Of a stretch of DNA of 29,159 nucleotides, positions 7,881-14,026 are shown piece by piece. Every line of letters begins with the position of its first letter. The stretch's first letter is position 1. This DNA comes from Paracoccaceae bacterium (GTDB taxonomy: Bacteria > Pseudomonadota > Alphaproteobacteria > Rhodobacterales > Rhodobacteraceae): positions 1 through 29,159 of the forward strand of contig JAFGVZ010000048.1 of the NCBI GenBank assembly GCA_016937725.1, in the 5' to 3' direction. A program made the translations under genes and the position numbers. Under the pieces are notes generated by a model that saw only the letters and a program-made list of their open reading frames with translations, searched no databases and had not been told where the DNA came from.

Positions 7881-8633
7881 ATGACACGTGCGACAACCTC
7901 TATCAAAACTTACAATCAGGATTGCTCGGATTGTCCAATTCGTCACCGCGCTGTCTGCGCACGATGCGAATCAGACGAGTTGGAACGCCTTGAACAGATC
8001 AAGTATTACCGCAGTTTTGAAGCTGGTCAGACCGTTGTTTGGGCGGGTGACAGCATGGATTTCGTCGCCTCTGTCGTGACAGGCATAGCGACGCTGTCGC
8101 AAACCATGGAAGACGGGCGCCGCCAGATGGTCGGGCTTTTGCTTCCGTCGGATTTTATCGGCCGTCCCGGGCGCGCCACTTCGGCTTATGATGTAACGGC
8201 TGCGACCGATACTGTCATGTGCTGTTTCCGCAAAAAACCCTTTGAAGACATGATGTTGAAGACTCCTCACATCGGTCAGCGGTTGCTAGAGATGACGCTG
8301 GACGAACTGGATGCCGCGCGCGAATGGATGCTGCTTTTGGGCCGCAAGACCGCGCGCGAAAAAATTGCCAGCCTGCTGACAATCATTGCCCGCCGCGATG
8401 CGTCTTTGCAATTAAGCGCAGCGGATGGCGAGTTGAGTTTTGATCTGCCGCTGACCCGCGAAGCGATGTCTGAATATCTGGGCCTGACTTTGGAAACCGT
8501 CAGCCGCCAGATGTCGACCCTGCGCAAGGAAGGGTTGATCGTGACCGAGGGCAAGCGCCATATCACGATCCCGGATTTTGATCGTCTGTTAGAAGAGACA
8601 GGGGATGATTCGGATGGCGGCTTCTTGGTCTGA
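7881..8633 (+). CDS. fnrL: Oxygen-responsive transcription regulator FnrL
   Basis: CRP/FNR-family activator that carries an oxygen-sensitive [4Fe-4S] cluster and switches on genes for low-oxygen growth. The 250-residue product has the N-terminal cysteine cluster DCSDCPIRHRAVCARC (Cys15, Cys18, Cys26, Cys29) and central cysteines at 114/115 (VMCCF), enough for cluster binding. A cyclic-nucleotide-type beta barrel follows, then a dimer helix with LDELDAAREWMLLLGRKTAREK, then a winged helix-turn-helix. The recognition helix contains ETVSRQ with Glu205, Ser208 and Arg209, the residues that read TTGAT half-sites in FNR proteins. No ribosome-binding site is visible ahead of the ATG at 7881, which is only 5 nt past the FNR box. 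Its neighbours hemN and ccoNOQP carry matching boxes, so it is the probable local regulator. Confidence 0.96.
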   Translation: MTRATTSIKTYNQDCSDCPIRHRAVCARCESDELERLEQIKYYRSFEAGQTVVWAGDSMDFVASVVTGIATLSQTMEDGRRQMVGLLLPSDFIGRPGRATSAYDVTAATDTVMCCFRKKPFEDMMLKTPHIGQRLLEMTLDELDAAREWMLLLGRKTAREKIASLLTIIARRDASLQLSAADGELSFDLPLTREAMSEYLGLTLETVSRQMSTLRKEGLIVTEGKRHITIPDFDRLLEETGDDSDGGFLV

Positions 8634-8707
8634 CCTGCCGTAAACTTGACTTGTCGGTGCCATATTGGCGGCGCATTTCGGTGACTTTCTGACTGCTCAG
8701 GTTTTCA

Positions 8708-9196
8708 ATGGGTGGCAGCATGAGCAATGGCACGGCTCGGGCCGGATTCGATTGGGATGAAGATCAAGAAGGTCTTCTGGTTCCTAGCGGACCGCAACCA
8801 AGAGTAGAGTCCGATGAGGTGCGGCAGCGTCCCGTGCTCCCCAGAAAGCTTGGCCTATTCGCGCTTGGCCTTACCTTTTTGGTCGGTCTTGCCTATGAAA
8901 AAGACATGCTCTCGCAATTTCGGGGAGCGTCTACCATGCCGACCGCGATCCTGAATGTGATTGCGCCCGCCATGGACAGCGCGGCCTTGCCGGACGGCTT
9001 GCTGACTTATGACGAAGCGCAGGCCCGATCCTTTCTGCGCGGGCTACGCGCGGCTGATATGCCGACGTTGAGCGCCTACGCTGCACGAGTGGCCGAGGAT
9101 ATAGCAAAGGCAGACCCCGCCATGCGGCCCTTCTTGCACGATGCGCAACGCTTGCTGAGCGTCGAACTGTCCCGCCGCGCGGCTAGTGCATCATAA
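8708..9196 (+). CDS. Small single-pass membrane protein of unknown function
   Basis: Not recognised as a known family. The 162-residue product (158 if it starts at the ATG at 8720, which has GGGTGG just upstream) has an acidic, polar N-terminus (DWDEDQEG), one hydrophobic helix at about residues 47-64 (LGLFALGLTFLVGLAY), and a helical, Ala/Arg-rich C-terminal domain of about 95 residues. The orientation should place the larger C-terminal part in the periplasm, because the flanking RPVLPRK segment is positive. It follows fnrL by 74 bp on the same strand and its end overlaps the uspA-like gene tail-to-tail by 14 bp. The location inside the hemN-fnrL-cco block suggests a role in low-oxygen respiration, but this is inference only. 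Confidence 0.72.
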   Translation: MGGSMSNGTARAGFDWDEDQEGLLVPSGPQPRVESDEVRQRPVLPRKLGLFALGLTFLVGLAYEKDMLSQFRGASTMPTAILNVIAPAMDSAALPDGLLTYDEAQARSFLRGLRAADMPTLSAYAARVAEDIAKADPAMRPFLHDAQRLLSVELSRRAASAS

Positions 9197-10022
9197 AAAT
9201 CGGCGATCCGGCCTCTGTCAGCAAGCTGCGCGTGGTGCCGCCAAGAATGGCTTGGCGCAGCCGCGAATGGCTATAGGCCCCCATGACCAACAAATCCCCC
9301 GCTTTGTCCCGCATATGGCGTTGCAACGTGCTGGGAATGCCGATGCCTGCGCTGGCAATGACCGAGACTTCGGCCTTGACCCCATGGCGCGCCATCATCG
9401 TGGTCAGCAGACCACCGGGGTCAGAGCGTTCTTGCCCGTGTGACGGCGGGTCAATAACAAGCACATTGACCAGATCGGCAGCTTTCAGCAGCGGCAGAGC
9501 GGCGCGCGCTGCGTGCAGGGCTTCGTCGCTTTGGTTCCAGGCAAGAACAATGCGCTTGAACTCTGGCAAGTCGGTCACGGATGGTGGCAGCACTAAGACA
9601 GGCGCATCGCCGTCGAAAAGAGCAGCCTCGATCACAAGCTCGTCTTGCGGGCCGCGCCCGTCGCCATAGGGGCTGGGCAGAACCACAAGGTCGCAATAGC
9701 GTGCCCGAAGCCCGGCATAAGACCCGATCCCGCCCATTGCGACGACGGCATTATCGGTGCTCCAGCGGATTGCTTCGCCGTTCAACCGTGCCCGCACCAG
9801 TTCACGCAGAGTTTCTGCCCGTTTTTGCAAAAGTTCAAGGGAATCCGAGTAAATTACCGCCGGTGCGCCGCCGACGAAAGCGACCGCCTGAGTCGTATCG
9901 ACCGCAAGGCAGCAGACTTCCAGATGGGCATCGCTGCGCTTGGCCATGCTGATTGCGCCATCCAGAACGTTTTCTATCCCGGTCTCTGATGTGACAAAGC
10001 TGAGAAGGGATTTGTAGGCCAT
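9183..10022 (-). CDS. Universal stress protein, UspA family (two-domain length)
   Basis: A 279-residue cytoplasmic protein with two Usp-like halves. The N-terminal half begins MAYKSLLSFVTSE. The C-terminal half ends with VMGAYSHSRLRQAILGGTTR, the position of the ATP-binding glycine motif; the second glycine of the usual G-x2-G-x9-G pattern is Ser here. The ATG at 10022 is preceded by AGGAG at about 9 nt, so the 42-residue open extension upstream was rejected. The gene diverges from ccoN and shares a spacer with an FNR-like box at 10110-10123, so it may respond to oxygen limitation. Its last 14 bp overlap the convergent membrane protein gene. Family is clear; the specific role is not. Confidence 0.9.
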   Translation of the reverse strand: MAYKSLLSFVTSETGIENVLDGAISMAKRSDAHLEVCCLAVDTTQAVAFVGGAPAVIYSDSLELLQKRAETLRELVRARLNGEAIRWSTDNAVVAMGGIGSYAGLRARYCDLVVLPSPYGDGRGPQDELVIEAALFDGDAPVLVLPPSVTDLPEFKRIVLAWNQSDEALHAARAALPLLKAADLVNVLVIDPPSHGQERSDPGGLLTTMMARHGVKAEVSVIASAGIGIPSTLQRHMRDKAGDLLVMGAYSHSRLRQAILGGTTRSLLTEAGSPIFMMH

Positions 10023-10109
10023 GATATGCGCTCCTGTTCTTTCGCGCCTATAATCACGCAAAAAACACGGGCTTGCCTTGATCCTTCGCACGGTCTGGCG
10101 ACGATTCTT

Positions 10110-10123
10110 TTGACCTAGGTCAA
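10110..10123. promoter_or_regulatory. FNR-like box TTGACCTAGGTCAA upstream of ccoN
   Basis: A perfect inverted repeat of the FNR-type half-site TTGAC, one base from TTGAT in each arm. Its centre is about 100 bp before the ccoN ATG. A class II start would lie near 10158, leaving a leader of about 59 nt. No strong -10 is seen there (TGACAAAA around 10143-10150 is the nearest). It could also act on the divergent uspA-like gene. Confidence 0.75.
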
Positions 10124-10216
10124 GGTGTCGGACATAGGCCCGTGACAAAAGGCATCATACAAAAATGTGTTTCCCGGCGTTAGACCGGGCGCGCGAACAG
10201 AAAAGGGAAGCAGATT

Positions 10217-11824
10217 ATGTTGGGATACATAAAGCTCGCCATTCTGGGCTTTGCGGTGGTCGTCGCCGCCGTGGCCGCAGGATTGGCACGCGACCTGTCA
10301 TACCAGATCCACGCTTTGATCTTCATGGTATCGGCAGCAATCGCATTCATCTGGTTGATCCGTCGTGTGAGCGAACCTGCTCCTGTGGTCGACCCGAACA
10401 CCTACATGGACGGGCCTGTCCGCTTCGGCGTGATCGCAACTGCCTTTTGGGGCGTTGTGGGCTTTCTTGTAGGCGTGGTCATCGCCTTTCAGCTTGCTTT
10501 CCCGTGGCTGAATTTCGAATGGGCCCAAGGGTTCATGAATTTCGGTCGTCTGCGTCCGCTGCATACGTCTGCGGTGATTTTTGCATTTGGCGGTAATGCG
10601 CTGATCTCAACAGCCTTTTACGTTGTGCAGCGCACCTCTGCGGCGCGCCTGTGGGGCGGAAGCCTCGCATGGTTCGTGTTCTGGGGCTATCAGGTGTTCA
10701 TCCTTCTGGCCGCGACCGGCTATGTGACCGGTTCCACGCAAAGCCAGGAATATGCCGAACCCGAATGGTTGGCGGATCTGTGGCTGACGATTGTCTGGGT
10801 CGCGTTCCTTGCCATCTACATGGGCACACTGATTAAGCGCCGCGAGCCGCATATCTATGTGGCCAACTGGTTCTACCTTGCGTTCATCGTGACGGTTGCC
10901 ATGCTGCACCTGATCAACAATGTGCAGATCCCGGTGTCGTTCCTGGGTTCGGCCTCTATTCCGGTGTGGTCGGGCGTTCAGTCAGCCATGATCCAGTGGT
11001 GGTATGGCCACAACGCGGTGGGCTTCTTCCTGACGGCGGGCTTCCTTGGCATGATGTATTACTTCATCCCCAAGCAGGCTGAGCGCCCGGTCTACAGCTA
11101 CAAGCTGTCGATCATGCACTTCTGGGCGCTGATCTTCCTGTATATCTGGGCTGGTCCGCACCACCTGCACTACACAGCACTGCCCGACTGGGCGCAGACA
11201 CTGGGCATGACCTTCTCGATCATGTTGTGGATGCCAAGCTGGGGCGGCATGATCAACGGTCTGATGACGCTCTCGGGCGCATGGGACAAGCTGCGCACCG
11301 ACCCGATCATCCGCATGATGGTGGTGGCCGTGGGCTTCTACGGTATGGCCACATTCGAAGGCCCGATGATGTCCATCAAGGCCGTCAACAGCCTGTCGCA
11401 CTACACCGACTGGACGATCGGTCACGTCCATTCCGGCGCGCTTGGCTGGAACGGCATGATCACCTTCGGCGCGCTTTACTATCTGGTGCCAAAGCTGTGG
11501 CAGCGCGAAGGGCTTTATAGCCTGCGTCTGGTCAGCTGGCATTTTTGGTTGGCGACGATCGGGATCGTGCTTTACGCGGCATCCATGTGGGTGACCGGCA
11601 TCATGGAAGGCCTGATGTGGCGCGAAGTGGATGCGCAGGGCTTCCTCGTGAACTCTTTCGCAGACACGGTTGCCGCGAAATTCCCGATGTATGTGGTGCG
11701 CGGTATTGGCGGGGTCATGTTCCTGACCGGTGCGATCATCATGTGCTACAACCTGTGGAAAACTGTGACCAGCACGGCAGAGCGCAAGCCTGCCAGTGTT
11801 GGCTCCGCAGTGCCCGCTGAATAA
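10217..11824 (+). CDS. ccoN: cbb3-type cytochrome c oxidase subunit I CcoN
   Basis: Catalytic subunit of the high-affinity cbb3 oxidase in the inner membrane; reduces oxygen to water and pumps protons. The 535-residue product has the 12 or more membrane helices expected. Visible metal ligands are His116 (RPLHTSA) and His405 for the low-spin haem b, His403 for the high-spin haem b3 (GHVHSG), and His265 (YGHNAV), His315 and His316 (GPHH) for CuB. Tyr309, six residues before His315, matches the cross-linked tyrosine specific to cbb3 enzymes. The ATG at 10217 has AAGGGAAG upstream. It is first in ccoNOQP and follows an FNR-like box, in line with low-oxygen induction. Confidence 0.98.
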   Translation: MLGYIKLAILGFAVVVAAVAAGLARDLSYQIHALIFMVSAAIAFIWLIRRVSEPAPVVDPNTYMDGPVRFGVIATAFWGVVGFLVGVVIAFQLAFPWLNFEWAQGFMNFGRLRPLHTSAVIFAFGGNALISTAFYVVQRTSAARLWGGSLAWFVFWGYQVFILLAATGYVTGSTQSQEYAEPEWLADLWLTIVWVAFLAIYMGTLIKRREPHIYVANWFYLAFIVTVAMLHLINNVQIPVSFLGSASIPVWSGVQSAMIQWWYGHNAVGFFLTAGFLGMMYYFIPKQAERPVYSYKLSIMHFWALIFLYIWAGPHHLHYTALPDWAQTLGMTFSIMLWMPSWGGMINGLMTLSGAWDKLRTDPIIRMMVVAVGFYGMATFEGPMMSIKAVNSLSHYTDWTIGHVHSGALGWNGMITFGALYYLVPKLWQREGLYSLRLVSWHFWLATIGIVLYAASMWVTGIMEGLMWREVDAQGFLVNSFADTVAAKFPMYVVRGIGGVMFLTGAIIMCYNLWKTVTSTAERKPASVGSAVPAE

Positions 11825-11839
11825 CGAAAGGGCACGAAA

Positions 11840-12568
11840 ATGGGACTTCTTGACCATCACGGCAAGATCGAACGCCATGCCACGTTGTTGCTGGTTCTCA
11901 GCTTCCTCGTGGTGTCTATCGGGGGCATCGTGCAGATTGTGCCGTTGTTCTACCTCGATAACACCATCGAGAAGGTAGAGGGCATGCGCCCCTATTCGCC
12001 GCTGGAAATCGCAGGCCGCGAGATCTATCGGCGCGAGGGCTGCTATGTCTGCCACAGCCAGATGGTGCGCCCGATGCGCGACGAAGTCGAGCGCTACGGC
12101 CATTACTCGCTGGCGGCAGAATCGATGTATGATCATCCGTTCCAGTGGGGGTCCAAGCGCACCGGGCCGGATCTGGCCCGTGTCGGTGGCCGCTATTCGG
12201 ACGATTGGCACGTGCAGCACATGATCAAGCCGCAAAGCGTTGTGCCGGAATCGATCATGCCATCTTACGGCTTCATGATGAACCGGGAACTGACCCGCAA
12301 AGACGCGGAAGAGGTGATCGACATCATGGGTATCTACCGTATGCTGGGTCATCCCTACACGGATGAGATGATGGACGTGGCGATGACCGATTTCTTCGCA
12401 CAGGTCGATCCGTTCGGTGATCCGGTTGCTGACCGCTATCCGGGTGCGCAGCAGCGCAATTTCGACGGGCAGGAAGCTGTCACCGAAATGGATGCGGTGA
12501 TCGCTTATTTGCAAATGCTGGGCACGCTGGTCGATTTCGACACCTTCGTTCCCGACGCTTCACGCTAA
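11840..12568 (+). CDS. ccoO: cbb3-type cytochrome c oxidase subunit II CcoO
   Basis: Membrane-anchored monohaem cytochrome c that passes electrons from CcoP to CcoN. The 242-residue product has one N-terminal anchor (about residues 16-38, LLLVLSFLVVSIGGIVQIV) and a periplasmic domain with the haem c motif CYVCH (Cys68, Cys71, His72). A probable axial Met140 lies in SIMPSYGF. Length and motif order fit the FixO/CcoO family. It begins 15 bp after the ccoN stop with a GAAAGGG ribosome-binding site. Confidence 0.97.
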   Translation: MGLLDHHGKIERHATLLLVLSFLVVSIGGIVQIVPLFYLDNTIEKVEGMRPYSPLEIAGREIYRREGCYVCHSQMVRPMRDEVERYGHYSLAAESMYDHPFQWGSKRTGPDLARVGGRYSDDWHVQHMIKPQSVVPESIMPSYGFMMNRELTRKDAEEVIDIMGIYRMLGHPYTDEMMDVAMTDFFAQVDPFGDPVADRYPGAQQRNFDGQEAVTEMDAVIAYLQMLGTLVDFDTFVPDASR

Positions 12569-12583
12569 CAACAGGAGGACGCA

Positions 12584-12802
12584 ATGGAAACCTATTCCCT
12601 GCTGCGTGCCTTCGCCGACAGTTGGCACCTGCTGTTCATGTTCTGCTTCTTCATCGGGGTGTTTGTCTACATCCTGCGCCCCGGTGGGAAGAAGGTCCAC
12701 GAGGACACGGCGAACATGATTTTCCGCAACGATGACAAGCCTGCCGCAGAGGACAACCGCAAGCGGCAAGCGGGTCACGCCGATCTGAGAGAGGCCAAGT
12801 GA
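12584..12802 (+). CDS. ccoQ: cbb3-type cytochrome c oxidase subunit CcoQ
   Basis: Small single-helix subunit of 72 residues that helps keep the cbb3 complex stable. A membrane helix covers about residues 15-31 (LLFMFCFFIGVFVYILRP), followed by a charged cytoplasmic tail. The start has a strong AGGAGG site (ACAGGAGGACGCA before the ATG). The stop TGA shares one base with the ccoP ATG, so the two are translationally coupled. Confidence 0.93.
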   Translation: METYSLLRAFADSWHLLFMFCFFIGVFVYILRPGGKKVHEDTANMIFRNDDKPAAEDNRKRQAGHADLREAK

Positions 12803-13689
12803 TGGCTGACAATTCGAAAACAAGCGCCAACCACCTAAAAGGCGATCCGAACACGACCGGGCATAGCTGGGACGGGATCGAAGAATTCGACAACCCCATG
12901 CCGCGTTGGTGGGTCTGGATCTTCATCCTCTGCGTGATCTGGGCGGTTGGCTACTGGGTGTTCTTCCCGGCATGGCCGGGTATGAACAAGGCGACCAGCG
13001 GTGTATTGGGCTACGCCTCTCGGGCGCAGGTCGTGGAAGAGATCGCGGCCTTTGAAGAGCGCCATGATGTGCTGTTCGCGCAGATCTTGGAAACCGAGCC
13101 AAGCGAACTGGCCAATAATGAAGAGCTGCATCGCTTCGCGGTGAATGCAGGTGCTTCTGTCTTCGCGGCCCAGTGTTCGCAATGCCACGGCGCTGGCGGT
13201 GCCGGGGTTCAGGCCGGGGGCTTCCCGAACCTGCTGGACGATGACTGGCTTTGGGGTGGCACCAAGGATGACATCGTGCAAACCGTGACCTACGGTATCC
13301 GCAACGAGGATTACCTTGACGCCCGCTATTCGCAAATGCCCGCCTTCGGGCGTGACGAATTGCTGAGCGAAGAGGAAATTCAGCAAGCGACGCATTTCGT
13401 CTTGTCGCTATCTGGATCGGATCATGATGCGCAACTGGCTTCGGCTGGCGCTGAAGTGTTCGATTACAATTGTTCATCCTGCCACGGGGCAGGTGGCGAA
13501 GGCGACAATTTCTTGGGTGCACCGGCGTTGAACGACCAGATCTGGCTGTATGGCGGGTCAGAAGAGACCGTATATCAGACGATCTACAATTCGCGCTTCG
13601 GCGTCATGCCGGGGTTCACCGATCGTCTGCGTGAAGCTGAGATCCGCGCTGTTGCGGCCTACGTCCACCAGCTTGGTGGCGGCGAGTAA
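12802..13689 (+). CDS. ccoP: cbb3-type cytochrome c oxidase subunit III CcoP
   Basis: Dihaem membrane cytochrome c that receives electrons from soluble cytochromes or the bc1 complex and feeds CcoO/CcoN. The 295-residue product has an N-terminal cytoplasmic stretch, a Trp-rich membrane helix (about residues 34-54, WWVWIFILCVIWAVGYWVFF) and two haem c motifs: CSQCH (Cys125, Cys128, His129) and CSSCH (Cys224, Cys227, His228). The ATG at 12802 overlaps the ccoQ stop by one base; a GTG one codon earlier is open but less likely. A GC-rich stem-loop follows at 13714-13734. Confidence 0.97.
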   Translation: MADNSKTSANHLKGDPNTTGHSWDGIEEFDNPMPRWWVWIFILCVIWAVGYWVFFPAWPGMNKATSGVLGYASRAQVVEEIAAFEERHDVLFAQILETEPSELANNEELHRFAVNAGASVFAAQCSQCHGAGGAGVQAGGFPNLLDDDWLWGGTKDDIVQTVTYGIRNEDYLDARYSQMPAFGRDELLSEEEIQQATHFVLSLSGSDHDAQLASAGAEVFDYNCSSCHGAGGEGDNFLGAPALNDQIWLYGGSEETVYQTIYNSRFGVMPGFTDRLREAEIRAVAAYVHQLGGGE

Positions 13690-13713
13690 CAACCTTGGTC
13701 AAGACCTTGTGAG

Positions 13714-13734
13714 CAGGCCCCGATCCGGGGCCTG
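13714..13734 (+). terminator. Stem-loop terminator after ccoNOQP
   Basis: Nine-base-pair GC-rich stem (CAGGCCCCG / CGGGGCCTG) with a 3-nt loop, 24 bp after the ccoP stop, followed by TTTGCGTT. The T-run is short, so termination may be partial or the hairpin may mainly protect the mRNA end. Confidence 0.65.
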
Positions 13735-13784
13735 TTTGCGTTGTTGCGACAGTTTGCCATATGCCCCCGATAGCGCAGAAGGAT

Positions 13785-13798
13785 TTGATCTGGATCAA
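13785..13798 (+). promoter_or_regulatory. FNR/FnrL box TTGATCTGGATCAA in the ccoP-ccoG gap
   Basis: Perfect TTGAT-N4-ATCAA. TATCAG at 13820-13825 stands where a class II FNR promoter needs its -10, predicting a start at about 13833, some 194 nt before ccoG. This is the same geometry as at hemN. Confidence 0.85.
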
Positions 13799-13850
13799 CG
13801 CAAGCTGCGCGGGGTGCGTTATCAGAGAGGCGTTCTGCAAGGCCAGAACC

Positions 13851-13898
13851 GCGCCGGTCTCTGTTTTCCTGTTCGCGCGTGTTACCGGAGACCGGCGC
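13851..13898 (+). ncRNA. Strong stem-loop near the 5' end of the predicted ccoG leader or small RNA
   Basis: Arms GCGCCGGTCTC (13851-13861) and GAGACCGGCGC (13888-13898) pair perfectly over 11 bp around a 26-nt loop, about 18 nt after the predicted start. It is too far from a T-run to be a terminator. It could be the core of a small RNA or a structured 5' leader; no known riboswitch was recognised. Confidence 0.35.
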
Positions 13899-13956
13899 TG
13901 TCATGCCTTGCACCTCTTTCCGTCAGTTGCGAAAACTTGAATGCGCCATGCGGTTT

Positions 13957-13970
13957 TTGAGGCAGGTCAA
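13957..13970 (+). promoter_or_regulatory. Weak FNR-like box TTGAGGCAGGTCAA before ccoG
   Basis: TTGA and TCAA cores are kept but the fifth base of each arm differs from consensus. A class II start would be near 14005, 22 nt before the ccoG start, a normal leader length. The matching -10 (AAACAA) is poor. Confidence 0.4.
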
Positions 13971-14026
13971 GGACGCTCGGCGCGCCGCGTGAAACAACCG
14001 CGGCAAGCCACAGTCAGGAGCCAAGC

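Larger units (their letters stand above)
13690..14026 (+). promoter_or_regulatory. ccoP-ccoG intergenic region with FNR boxes and stem-loops
   Basis: A 337-bp stretch without a convincing protein gene. In order it holds a terminator-like hairpin (13714-13734), a perfect FNR box (13785-13798), a fitting -10 TATCAG (13820-13825), a strong stem-loop (13851-13898), a pyrimidine-rich run (CCTCTTTCC, 13912-13920), a weak FNR-like box (13957-13970) and the ccoG ribosome-binding site (AGGAG, 14016-14020). It is long for a simple promoter region and may encode a small RNA or a regulated leader. Confidence 0.6.

Noticed and set aside
7829..7906. 26-residue N-terminal extension of HemN
   Set aside because: It would read through the FNR box and -10 region, lacks similarity to HemN N-termini and would overlap the fnrL start on the other strand.
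10982..12514. Long minus-strand open frame opposite ccoN and ccoO (510 codons)
   Set aside because: It is antisense to well-supported oxidase genes, rich in His and Asp as expected from the complementary codons, and has no family features or ribosome-binding context.
13691..13706. Possible additional FNR site around CCTTGGTCAAGACC just after ccoP
   Set aside because: It lacks the TTGA-N6-TCAA arrangement; only one half resembles the motif and it lies ahead of the terminator hairpin.
13550..13960. Open frame of 136 codons running from within ccoP across the ccoP-ccoG gap
   Set aside because: It begins inside ccoP in another frame, reads through the terminator hairpin and promoter elements, and shows no protein-like features.
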